Assembly (NCBI GenBank): GCA_016839555.1
Contig: JAEOUA010000008.1
Coordinates: forward strand, 186,001 to 250,000
Direction of reading: 5' to 3'
Length of the DNA stretch: 64,000 bases
From: Promethearchaeota archaeon
GTDB taxonomy: Archaea; Asgardarchaeota; Lokiarchaeia; Sigyniarchaeales; SOKP01
Shown here: one piece after another, positions 37,878-46,030 of the stretch
How the letters are laid out: each line of letters opens with the position of its first letter
Numbering within the stretch: the first letter of the stretch is position 1
Program-made: the position numbers and the translations under genes
Notes under the pieces: generated by a model
The model's database searches: none
Told to the model about the DNA's origin: nothing
Seen by the model: the letters and a program-made list of their open reading frames with translations, nothing else

Positions 37878-38162
37878 TTGTTGGAGGGGAAGAATAGAAA
37901 ATATTTATTGGAAGATTTACTGGGTTCTCGGGCAAGAGTAAAGATATTGAAAATTATAGCAAATGAAGGGGAAATAAATGTCAGTGCGCTCATTAGAAAG
38001 GCTAAAGTAAATCATAAAAATGCTCAAAAACATCTTAAATATCTTAAAGAAGTTAAGCTGGTTGAGCAAAAAAATTTTGGCCGTATAAAAATATTTAGAT
38101 TTAAGAAAGAGAATGTGAAAGCTAAAAGTTTTAAATGCTTTTTGGCTATATGGGAGAATTAA
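37878..38162 (+). CDS. Winged helix DNA-binding protein
   Basis: A 94-residue protein starting TTG 37878. Residues 15-75 form an ArsR-like winged helix: LLGSRARVKILKIIANEG, then a recognition helix NHKNAQKHLKYLKEVKL and wing GRIKIFRF. It is divergent from the caspase gene (222 bp apart) and could regulate it. No metal-sensing Cys is present. Confidence 0.6.
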   Translation: MLEGKNRKYLLEDLLGSRARVKILKIIANEGEINVSALIRKAKVNHKNAQKHLKYLKEVKLVEQKNFGRIKIFRFKKENVKAKSFKCFLAIWEN

Positions 38163-38282
38163 TAACTCTTAAGAATTCATTGAATTATAAAGATAATTTA
38201 TAAATTGAAGTTAGAAACAATCTTTTTAACTATAAGGTTTAAGGGCAAATTAAAAAATTAAGTCAAAATTTTCGAGGAAGAT

Positions 38283-38669
38283 ATGGTTGAATTAATATCA
38301 ATGGCTAAAAAGAGAATGGGGAAAGATGTTTTTCTATTTTCGTCAAAGTATTATTTGGTTTTTAAATCTATTATGAAAGATTAAGAAATTATAAAGAAAT
38401 ATGAAGCTTTGTTCGTGTGGTATATTAAGAATCTTTTGTCTGAAATTCCTAATGAATAGATTTACATAAGAAATAGCTACATAAAAAACTTATCAGAAGA
38501 TTTTGCCGAGATAGCGTTTAGTATTTGTTTCCAATTTTTGATGTGGCGAGGATTAGTATTTTTAAAAGAAAAGAGTCATACTTTAGAAAAAAAATTGGTT
38601 AATGAAAATTTTTCGAGTAGTTTAAATAAGAGAAAAAAGAAGATAAGATGCTCTTTTAGAGCGTTGTAA
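38283..38669 (+). pseudogene. Decayed gene with in-frame TAA and TAG
   Basis: From ATG 38283 the same frame continues through TAA 38382-38384 and TAG 38457-38459 to TAA 38667-38669 without a frameshift. The protein would be about 128 residues and mostly helical (LFVWYIKNLLSEIPNE, then DFAEIAFSICFQFLMWRGLV). The CCCTTCTCTCTCTTAAAAG motif about 65 bp downstream also follows the gene at 33114-33782, so the two share a 3' flank. No family recognised. Confidence 0.55.
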
Positions 38670-38827
38670 GGGAAAGTAAAAATGATTCTGGAAGCCCGCT
38701 AATATGATATTTTAATCTTTTTTTTATGTGTCCCTTCTCTCTCTTAAAAGGGCAGTTCTTTTTTTAATAGATATATTAAAGGGAAGTTGTATGAATTAGC
38801 TTTTGATTCAGAAAATTACAAGTTTTT

Positions 38828-38938
38828 ATGTTTAGTTTTAGATTAGAATGTAAAATTAGAAGGGAAAAGAATAATGTCGACAAGAGAATTTTAGGGGAGA
38901 TTAAGGAGTATTTAAAGGAATACGAGTTAATTGTGTAA
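38828..38938 (+). pseudogene. Short gene tail remnant
   Basis: A 36-codon frame ending DKRILGEIKEYLKEYELIV before TAA reads like the C-terminus of a helical protein without its front part. It lies in the otherwise gene-free part of 38670-39028, just upstream of the methyltransferase remnant. Confidence 0.35.
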
Positions 38939-39028
38939 ATGGAAATTTTTAATTTTTTAATAAACCACTTAGATTTTTTTTGATACCCCTTAATATTCAT
39001 TTTCGATATTTCTAAAGGAGAAGTGTGA

Positions 39029-39931
39029 ATGAGTAAAGAAAAAATCAAAAAGGAAAAAAAAATAGATTTTTTGAAATTAGTTGACAATATTTCCTACAAT
39101 AATAAAAAGGTAATTGATAAAAAAAACAGTTTTCAGAAAATTGGATGGAATACTCCCGTTAAAGCAGAAGGCAACCCTCAAGACATAGTAAATGAAATAG
39201 TCAATTTAATAGAAAGTAATTACAATAAATTTGGAACTTGGGGAAATGCATTTGATTATATATTAGATTTAATTCTCTATACACTTACAAATCAAGAAGA
39301 AAAATATCTTTCTGTCGCTAAAGAAATTAATAAAGACGCAATTCTGGTAATCCCCAAAATTTTCGGTCTTCTTTTAGATGCTTTCTGCAATAAGTATTTA
39401 ATCTATGACTATTTAGGTCAAGTGTATATGAGAATAGCATATAAAAGCAAACAAGAATATTTTGGGCAGTATTTTACTCCATTCAATCTTGCAACTCTAT
39501 TGGCTACCATATTAATTCCAGATCCAAAGAAAGTGATTGAAGACGCAATAATAAGAGGAAAGAAAATCATGTTAAACGAGCCTGCAATGGGCTCGGGAGT
39601 GCTTTTTCTAGCCATTAAAAAAATTGTCATTGAAACTATCGGATTAGCGGGGCTGGATAATTTTCAGTTCATCGGGCAAGACATAGACGGGGTTACGTGA
39701 AAATGGCAAAACTCCAAATGATTATGACGGATTATCGCTATATGGCTAACTTTCTATTGGTAAGATATTCAGAAATTAGAAAAATGATTAGAAGATTACA
39801 TAAAAATCCTAATGGGATCAACAGATAAAGTACCGAGCTTCAATTTTATTTATAATGCCACACTGATGAAATATGTAGATGGGAAAAAAATTTTTGTTTG
39901 GAATAGTTATCTTTTCTTTTTTATTTTCTAA
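39029..39931 (+). pseudogene. Truncated N6-adenine DNA methyltransferase (HsdM-like)
   Basis: From ATG 39029, a 223-residue frame has the start of an N6-MTase: helical N-terminus, QEYFGQYFTPFNLATLLATI (the YFTP motif), NEPAMGSGVLFLA (SAM-binding motif I) and GQDID. TGA 39698-39700 interrupts it, but the same frame continues KMAKLQMIMTDYRYMANFLL for 42 codons to TAA, and a +1 frame supplies a last piece (39812-39931). The catalytic NPPY motif and target-recognition part are missing, so it cannot methylate DNA. No restriction subunit adjoins it. It is followed by the palindrome array at 39976. Confidence 0.75.
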
Positions 39932-39975
39932 ATTAACATTTTTTAAATTTTAGTATAAAATATGCTAATTTATAA

Positions 39976-40060
39976 GTTTATATCTATATATACGATGTTA
40001 ATATTCATATAAACTCACTTAGTTTACATCTATATTAACATTGTTTATACCTATATAAAC
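39976..40060. promoter_or_regulatory. Four 18-bp near-palindromic operator repeats
   Basis: GTTTATATCTATATATAC (39976-39993), GTTAATATTCATATAAAC (39997-40014), GTTTACATCTATATTAAC (40022-40039) and GTTTATACCTATATAAAC (40043-40060) are variants of one palindrome. Their starts are 21, 25 and 21 bp apart, so paired sites lie about two helical turns apart. They end 20 bp before the ATG of a MarR-like gene at 40080, a typical autoregulation layout. Confidence 0.75.
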
Positions 40061-40079
40061 TATGAAATAGAAGTGTAAG

Positions 40080-40613
40080 ATGTCGATTAATGTTGGATTA
40101 ACCCATATTCAGAAAGTTTTATTGTTTTTATTAGCAAACAAAAGTAAGACCAGAATAATTCATTTTCAAGACATACAAGAACATTTAAATAGATCAAAAA
40201 GCCAAGTATCATTACTCTTAACAAGAATGGAAGAAGAAAATCTTATAAACCGATCCTATGTACGACCTCAACCTATTGGGATAACTGATCACGGAGAAGA
40301 AAGAATTAGGAATGAATGTATTGCAATTTTTAGATCTTATTTGTTTTCTCCTAATAAGAAAAAAGCAAAATCTAAAAAAGATCAGGAGAAGAACATTCTT
40401 AAACTAAAAAAGCAAAAAATTTTACAAATGTTAAACCTTGCTACAATTCAAAAATTTTTAGAAAAAATGGAAGAAATGATTAATACAGAATTTGGAGATA
40501 TCGATGATTATGTTATGAAGGCTAAATTAAATGAATTAAAAAATACTCTAATTGATAAAATTGATTTTTTACTAAGCGAGTTGTTTAAAAGAATTAAGCA
40601 AAAAATAAAGTAA
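40080..40613 (+). CDS. MarR-like transcriptional regulator with coiled-coil tail
   Basis: A 177-residue protein. Residues 8-75 form a winged helix (THIQKVLLFLLANKS, then SKSQVSLLLTRMEEENLINR with a wing carrying RPQPIGITDHG). Residues 95-177 are a charged helix/coiled coil, probably for dimerisation. Four 18-bp palindromes directly upstream suggest that it binds its own promoter cooperatively. ATG start. It could also be a partition or plasmid-type regulator, since iteron arrays are found there too. Confidence 0.7.
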   Translation: MSINVGLTHIQKVLLFLLANKSKTRIIHFQDIQEHLNRSKSQVSLLLTRMEEENLINRSYVRPQPIGITDHGEERIRNECIAIFRSYLFSPNKKKAKSKKDQEKNILKLKKQKILQMLNLATIQKFLEKMEEMINTEFGDIDDYVMKAKLNELKNTLIDKIDFLLSELFKRIKQKIK

Positions 40614-40811
40614 GTAGCATTGTTACAGACCGTCGAATTTCATTTTAAAAAAGTATGTTCTTTAAGGGTTACTTCTCCATTAATAAGGAAATTAATTTGA
40701 AACATTGTGTAGGACACTATTGCTAAGTTTTATTTTATTGGACTTATTTTCTAAGTATTTTTACATTTTGATTTCAAATGGGTGGTGAAGGTTGGTATAA
40801 ATATCATAAGA

Positions 40812-40847
40812 AGAGAGGCTACGATTCTACCACTATACCACGAGCGC
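40812..40847 (-). tRNA. tRNA 5' half (Glu CUC- or Gly-like), 3' half missing
   Basis: Read on the minus strand from 40847: acceptor strand GCGCTCG, TG, then a D-arm GTATAGTGGTAGAAT, C, anticodon stem GTAGC and loop CTCTCT. Spacing is canonical up to position 37, and the anticodon would be CTC. The D-stem has one A-A mismatch. No T-loop or complementary CGAGCGC strand follows within 200 bp or on the upstream side. Just after the half lies a pyrimidine-rich tract at 40780-40796 (complement GGGTGGTGAAGGTTGGT), distinctly less AT-rich than its surroundings. This fits either a split tRNA half with a pairing leader or a remnant from integration. Confidence 0.5.
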
Positions 40848-40998
40848 TCAAAACAAGAATTACATAGTAAAAAACTTAAGAAACAATTAAAATTTAACGA
40901 AATATTTCTTAGGATTCAATAAATGATTTTTAGCTACGAAAAATATTATTTTTATAAAAAAAATAATAATATAAAAAATTAGTTTTATTTTAGAGATA

Positions 40999-41700
40999 AT
41001 GCCAGCTAAAAACCCAAATTTTAAAATACTTTACTTTACACCTCACGCGGATGACATAGAGCTTGGAGTGCCCTTTATGTAACTGGAAACCTTAAGATTG
41101 GCCAATGAAGTTGTTGAAGTTATTATGACCAATAATGAATACGGAATTACAGAAGATGAGTTTAAAGGAAAGCGTCTCACCAAAATTAGGGAATTAGAAG
41201 TTAAAAAAGCAAAAAGCATATTCGAGAATGCAACTGAAAACAAAATTCGAGTCATTAGGATGGGATATATCAATGGGCACTTATCATTAAATAAAAGCTC
41301 TATAAATATTGTGTCTAATTTACTTCTTTGAGAAAAGCCAAACATTATTTTTATTCCCGATCCGTAGTACGTGCAAGATTTTCATGCAGATCATCTAAAT
41401 ACTGGACTTTGGGTATATTTTTCTCTAAAAAAAATTGGGAAATCATTCAAACCCCAGAGATTATTTTATTATTACTCTACGTAAAATTTTTATTATCTGA
41501 AATGCAATTGGAAAGATTTTGATATAGTAGAAAAAGCTATAGCAAGCCATAAAAGTCAATATAGTCCTTTGGAAAGTAAATTAATTATTTGGTTCTACAA
41601 TAAATTTAATATATTTTGGCATTATTTAAAGAAGGGGAAGATAAAAATAATATATTTGGTTGCTTCATTTTTTTATACTATTCAAAATAACCTTTTTTAA
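40999..41700 (+). pseudogene. PIG-L/LmbE-type deacetylase with four in-frame stops
   Basis: One frame runs from ATG 40999 to TAA 41698-41700 with TAA 41080, TGA 41329, TAG 41365 and TAA 41482 inside, and no indel. It carries the zinc-site motif HADDIELG and later DFHADHLNTG, both typical for the family that deacetylates GlcNAc-linked compounds. The inner stops sit where Tyr, Arg/Lys, Trp and Lys would fit by one base change. The gene is dead under the standard code. It lies at the boundary between accessory DNA and the sugar locus. The gap 40614-40998 upstream holds only the tRNA half. Confidence 0.82.
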
Positions 41701-41766
41701 TATTTATTTGAATTATTTCAATTTTATTTTAGTTTTAAGATTTTCACTCTGCTTTTTTTTAAAAAT

Positions 41767-42402
41767 TTAAGAGAGATTAGATTTAATTAATGAGAGAGCT
41801 TTATTTACTCGGTGTTTAATTTCATCAAAATTTTTGGTTGAAATCAATTCTTTTTTAACAATCCAGCTTCCTCCACATGCAAAAACATTTTTTAATTTAA
41901 GGTATTTTAACAAGCTTTCATTATTAATACCACCAGTAGGCATGAATTTTGCTTTCGGATATGGACCAGAAAGTATTTTTAACATTTTTGTACCTCCAGA
42001 TATGTCTGCAGGATAAAATTTAAAATGTGTCAAACCTTTTTCTAACCCCCATTCGATAAATGTAGGAATATTTAAACCGGGAATGATAGGAATTCTATTT
42101 TCAACACAATAATTAATTATAGTAGGATTAAAACCCGGAGTAACAATAAACATAGATCCCGCATTCATTGCTGCTTTAACCTGTTCGATTTTTAGTACTG
42201 TTCCAGCTCCAATAACCATCTCTGGAAAATTTTTTTTAATTAATGATATACATCTAGCTGCAACATCAGTTCTAAATGTAATTTCAATGATTGGCAGATT
42301 TACGTCTAAAAGAGTCTTTGCCAATGGAATAGCATTGTCAATATTTTCTATAACAACCACAGGAACTAATCTTAGTTCTTCAAACTTTTTATAAATTTCC
42401 AT
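41767..42402 (-). CDS. eda: KDPG/KHG aldolase
   Basis: A 211-residue class I aldolase with the family landmarks: E40 in IIEITFRT, GAGTVL, TPGFNP, IPGLNIPT, the Schiff-base lysine K128 in HFKFYPAD, and PTGGIN. It cleaves 2-keto-3-deoxy-6-phosphogluconate to pyruvate and glyceraldehyde-3-phosphate. It is the last gene of a minus-strand run with the dehydrogenase-lactonase fusion, PGI and the shikimate-dehydrogenase-like gene, suggesting an acid-sugar catabolic route ending here. All catalytic residues are present. Confidence 0.93.
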   Translation of the reverse strand: MEIYKKFEELRLVPVVVIENIDNAIPLAKTLLDVNLPIIEITFRTDVAARCISLIKKNFPEMVIGAGTVLKIEQVKAAMNAGSMFIVTPGFNPTIINYCVENRIPIIPGLNIPTFIEWGLEKGLTHFKFYPADISGGTKMLKILSGPYPKAKFMPTGGINNESLLKYLKLKNVFACGGSWIVKKELISTKNFDEIKHRVNKALSLIKSNLS

Positions 42403-42487
42403 TTTTCTTAATAATTTGAACTTCTAATTTGATTTATAATATTTTTTTATTAATTGTAATTATATTTTAAATTCTTAATACCAGTTC

Positions 42488-44308
42488 TCAGATTTTATAT
42501 TTTTCTATCTGATAACATAAATTTACCATAGGTACTATAATTTGAAAATCGAGTATGTTCTGATTCTTTAAGAACTCTAATTCTTTTTCATCAACAGTGT
42601 TATAAGCAAACATCCCAAAATGATGAACAATTAGTAATTTAATACTAGTTTTCTTACATAAATCAAGTACTTCAGAGATTTTAAAATTTCCTGGGATACC
42701 ATGTTTTAGCCGATATTCATCTCTACCATTAATTGGAAGAAGAGCAATATCAACCTTATAGGATTTGATTTTATCATCAAGTCCACTATAGAAAATGCAA
42801 TCACCCGAATGATACATATTAATATCTCCAAATCTAAAAATATATCCTAAAAATGAATGTTCTCCTTTTTCATTTATTTTAAACTCCTCATGGGCAGCAG
42901 GAATGGGAAAAACTTTTATATAATCGTTTAATGTAATTCCCTGGTACACATTCGCTCCGATTATTTGCCCTTTTTTTATACCCCTTTTTACTGCTTCTTC
43001 AATTTCAGCCTTAGGAACAATAAATTTACACTCTGGATTATAATTTGAAATAAAACTTAGAGTTTCTGGGTCTAAATGATCTGTATGAGGATGAGTACTA
43101 AATACAAAATCAACATTTCTTACTTTTTCGGGAGATATCGGAGGATCCATAAGTCTTATATGAGGAAAAATAGTCCCTTTATATTTTTTAGACAAGTAAT
43201 CTGATAAATATGGATCGATGATAATATTCTTTCCTCTATATTTAATAATAAATCCTGCTTGTCCGAGCCATGTTAGTTGAATTTCATTTATATTATTATT
43301 TTCGTTTGTAAGAAAGGATTCTATAGAATTTATTTTTTTTATATGTAATGCAATTTGCTTTTGTCTAAAAAATTTTATAATGTTATTAACGGCAGTTTTG
43401 GCGGCTCTATTAATACTCTCAATTGTATATCCTCCAATATGAGGTGTTATTATTGTGTTTTTGTGTTTAAGTAAATCATCTAATTGAGGAGGTTCATTAT
43501 CGTATACATCAGTTGCATAGATTCTTATTTTTCCAGAATTTAATCCTTCTAAAATTTCATTTTTATCAACAACTTTTGCTCTAGCAGTATTAATAAGAAT
43601 TATACCCTCTTTCATTTGATTTATAGCTGATTTATCAATTAAGGGTTTATCAGTGGGAGGACAATGGAGGGTAATAATATCACTTTCTTTAAAAAGTACT
43701 TGTAAGGAAGTAAAATTAAAAGAAGGTAATGGATTTAAGTTTTTATCAGGATTGATATCATAGGCAAGAACTTTCATACCTAAAGAAAATGCCATCTTAC
43801 AGACCCTTTTTCCGATATTTCCAATTCCAATTACTCCTAAAGTTTTATTAGCAATCTCCATACCTTTAACACGAGACCAAATTCCCTTTTTAAGTTGATT
43901 ATTACAAAAAGGAATAGATCGAACTGAACTGAAGATCAAAGCCATAGTGAGTTCAGCAACTCCTTGCGCATTTGATTCTGGTGCAATTTTAATTTTAATT
44001 CCTAACTCATTTGCTGCATTTAAATCGATATTATCAATCCCGACTCCATTTCGGCTAATAATTTTTAGATTTTTTGACTTTTCAAGAACTTTTTTTGATA
44101 TTGGTTCAATTCCCGCAAGATAAGCTTCACATTGAGGTAATATTCTAAGTTGATCTTCTTCCGTAGGTTGAACACCTGGATTGGCAAATATGAGTTCGAA
44201 TCCCTCCTTTTCAAGCTTTTCCAAAGAGGGATGACCATTTTTAGTTATTGATCTTGGAGTAATATAAACTTTTTTCATATTATCATTTACCAATTTTAGG
44301 ATTTCCAC
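42488..44308 (-). CDS. Fusion of 2-hydroxyacid dehydrogenase and UlaG-like metallo-beta-lactamase-fold lactonase
   Basis: A 606-residue two-domain enzyme. The first 320 residues are a D-2-hydroxyacid dehydrogenase: NAD site GIGNIGKRV, Arg in SRNGVG, Glu in VYDNEPP, His in TPHIGGYT. From about 335 a metallo-beta-lactamase fold follows: LTWLGQAGFIIKYRGK, THPHTDHLD zinc motif, AAHEEF, YHSGDCIFY and a late HHFGMF, the UlaG pattern known from L-ascorbate-6-phosphate lactonase. Fusion of the two suggests oxidation and lactone hydrolysis of the same acid-sugar substrate. It overlaps the PGI gene by 13 bp, so they are cotranscribed. The fusion is unusual; an assembly artefact is unlikely because the linker is continuous. 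Confidence 0.88.
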   Translation of the reverse strand: MEILKLVNDNMKKVYITPRSITKNGHPSLEKLEKEGFELIFANPGVQPTEEDQLRILPQCEAYLAGIEPISKKVLEKSKNLKIISRNGVGIDNIDLNAANELGIKIKIAPESNAQGVAELTMALIFSSVRSIPFCNNQLKKGIWSRVKGMEIANKTLGVIGIGNIGKRVCKMAFSLGMKVLAYDINPDKNLNPLPSFNFTSLQVLFKESDIITLHCPPTDKPLIDKSAINQMKEGIILINTARAKVVDKNEILEGLNSGKIRIYATDVYDNEPPQLDDLLKHKNTIITPHIGGYTIESINRAAKTAVNNIIKFFRQKQIALHIKKINSIESFLTNENNNINEIQLTWLGQAGFIIKYRGKNIIIDPYLSDYLSKKYKGTIFPHIRLMDPPISPEKVRNVDFVFSTHPHTDHLDPETLSFISNYNPECKFIVPKAEIEEAVKRGIKKGQIIGANVYQGITLNDYIKVFPIPAAHEEFKINEKGEHSFLGYIFRFGDINMYHSGDCIFYSGLDDKIKSYKVDIALLPINGRDEYRLKHGIPGNFKISEVLDLCKKTSIKLLIVHHFGMFAYNTVDEKELEFLKNQNILDFQIIVPMVNLCYQIEKYKI

Positions 44309-44895
44309 TTAGGATTATCTATTAATGTAGGTTTATCATTCTGTTCTATCATTAATTTTCTAAAACCTTTCTTTTCTATAGTTTTGTAATCATGACCCGC
44401 ATCAGCCCTAAAACTAAAGAATAGAATTAATGGCTGATCTGGTGATATGTTTATACTTCTATGAGCAAATCTTGGTGGAACATATACAGAAATTCCGGGT
44501 TTCATTTCTCTTACTTCTACATCTCCTTCTGGATTTTCCATTAATAAATAACCATAACCTCTAAGGCAATAATATATTTCTGCTGTTTCTATTTTCTCAT
44601 GGAAATGCCCTTTTGTCATAAAATATTCTGCACCAACCTTTCCGGGATATACTATAGTTGTTCCATAAGCTAACTCTGAGGGATCTGCTTTAATACCCAA
44701 ATCATAAAATTCATAAACAATCAGATCCCTTCTTTTAACAATTTCTTTTAGTTTATTATTATCAAAATACATACCTTCCATATCCGAAAGCATCCGTTTT
44801 TTTGATTCAATTTCCGGAGAAATTCCAGTCTCCAAATTAAATTTAATCACTTTAGATTTTAGCTCATTATTCTTTCTCTTCATCTTTATTTGCAA
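44296..44895 (-). CDS. pgiA: Cupin-type glucose-6-phosphate isomerase (archaeal PGI)
   Basis: A 199-residue cupin enzyme with the archaeal PGI metal ligands H97, H99 and E106 (HFHEKIETAEIYY) and H145 (PPRFAH). It is slightly longer than the usual 190 residues. It interconverts glucose-6-phosphate and fructose-6-phosphate or a related sugar phosphate. It starts 8 bp after the shikimate-dehydrogenase-like gene and overlaps the fusion gene by 13 bp. The sugar-locus context leaves open that it isomerises another sugar phosphate. Confidence 0.9.
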   Translation of the reverse strand: MQIKMKRKNNELKSKVIKFNLETGISPEIESKKRMLSDMEGMYFDNNKLKEIVKRRDLIVYEFYDLGIKADPSELAYGTTIVYPGKVGAEYFMTKGHFHEKIETAEIYYCLRGYGYLLMENPEGDVEVREMKPGISVYVPPRFAHRSINISPDQPLILFFSFRADAGHDYKTIEKKGFRKLMIEQNDKPTLIDNPKWKS

Positions 44896-44902
44896 ACACT
44901 TT

Positions 44903-45850
44903 TTATTTTGCTTCTATAGCTATATTAGAAATTTTTTCAAATTCTGGACCACTTGTTGGAATTTTTATATGGAAAACTTCAGCAATAACCCTCGTCCAAC
45001 CATATAGAAAATAGGTCCAACCATTTTCTACATGAAGCTCTTTTTCTTTTTGTTGGGCTCTTGCTTGATCTAAAAATACCAGATCTCCTCTATAATTATA
45101 ATCCCAAGCAAAACCTTTTTTTGGAAATTCTGCATTATTTGTAATGGGGGATCCTGGAGAATCCTTACCTAAACCCGTTCCATTAATAATTAATGATCCT
45201 TCTTTAAGTTGATTTACAATTGCATCATTATCTTCCGAATTAGGATTATGAAAATATTCCATATTTATACCTGTATTTATTTGCTCATGAATTATTTTCA
45301 TTTTTTCTAATCTTGGGGTGCTTCTATTTGCTATATAAAGTTTTGAGGGTTTATTATCGGATTCGAGTTCTTGCATAATGTATGCTGTTAATGCCAATGA
45401 TGCGCCCCCCGCTCCTATAATAAATATTTCTGCATTAGTTTTTTTCCAATGATTCTTAGGAATAAAAGACTCAAAGGCTAATCCAGCAGTGATAGGATCT
45501 TTAGCATGCCCCCATAATTCTCCATTTCTCTTGGAGATACAGCTTACCTCACCTAAAAGTTTTGTATAATATCCCACACTATCGAAGTAATCCTTTGCTG
45601 CTTCATAGAGATCGATTTTATGTGAGGTCACTAGTGCACCTAAAGAATTTTTGTCCTTCTTTATAAATTTTACAACTTTTCTATATTTTTCTGGTTGGTC
45701 ATGAATTTTATAGTTAATTCCTATAAATGATTTAGATATTCCAAAATATTCTGCCCATTTTGGATACACACGCATAATTGAGGATTGATGAGTTGAAACT
45801 CCGATATAATAAAATGTAGGAACTTTTCTTGGTGTAAAGTCAAAATTCAA
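44903..45850 (-). CDS. Shikimate/quinate dehydrogenase-like oxidoreductase
   Basis: A 315-residue AroE-family protein. The substrate domain carries GALVTSHKIDLYEAA with the catalytic Lys, and the NADP-binding part has GAGGASLALTAY, a following ANRST stretch and NGTGLGKDSPGSP. It is longer than AroE and lacks aromatic-pathway neighbours; here it sits in a sugar-acid operon with KDPG aldolase. It may act on a polyhydroxylated ring or acid instead of shikimate. First gene of the minus-strand operon, preceded by a 40-bp dyad shared with the divergent kinase. Confidence 0.82.
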   Translation of the reverse strand: MNFDFTPRKVPTFYYIGVSTHQSSIMRVYPKWAEYFGISKSFIGINYKIHDQPEKYRKVVKFIKKDKNSLGALVTSHKIDLYEAAKDYFDSVGYYTKLLGEVSCISKRNGELWGHAKDPITAGLAFESFIPKNHWKKTNAEIFIIGAGGASLALTAYIMQELESDNKPSKLYIANRSTPRLEKMKIIHEQINTGINMEYFHNPNSEDNDAIVNQLKEGSLIINGTGLGKDSPGSPITNNAEFPKKGFAWDYNYRGDLVFLDQARAQQKEKELHVENGWTYFLYGWTRVIAEVFHIKIPTSGPEFEKISNIAIEAK

Positions 45851-45883
45851 TACCTATCATCTATAGTCAATTTTATTAGTTTT

Positions 45884-45923
45884 ATGTTAATATATGTTAA
45901 AATTTATTAACATTTATAAACAT
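45884..45923. promoter_or_regulatory. 40-bp dyad operator in the divergent promoter
   Basis: ATGTTAATATATGTTAA (45884-45900) and TTAACATTTATAAACAT (45907-45923) form an imperfect palindrome matching 15 of 17 positions. It contains four ATGTTWA-type half-sites, each pair 10 bp apart. It lies between the AroE-like operon and the kinase gene. The half-sites recur at 50417-50445. A likely target of the DeoR-type regulator at 53046. Confidence 0.65.
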
Positions 45924-46030
45924 TAAATACTTAAAATAAAAATTATTAATTTGTTCTAATTAAAAATAAAATAGAAAAATATAATTATAATTCTATAAAT
46001 CCAATAAAAATTAAAGTTCCTTTCTTAATA

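Noticed and set aside
38776..39087. Minus-strand 103-residue ORF
   Set aside because: Overlaps the methyltransferase start and a gene-tail remnant; composition is a shadow of the plus strand.
39029..41700. Integrated virus or plasmid with integrase
   Set aside because: A tRNA half and iteron-like palindromes suggest it, but no integrase, replication or capsid gene is visible in the window.
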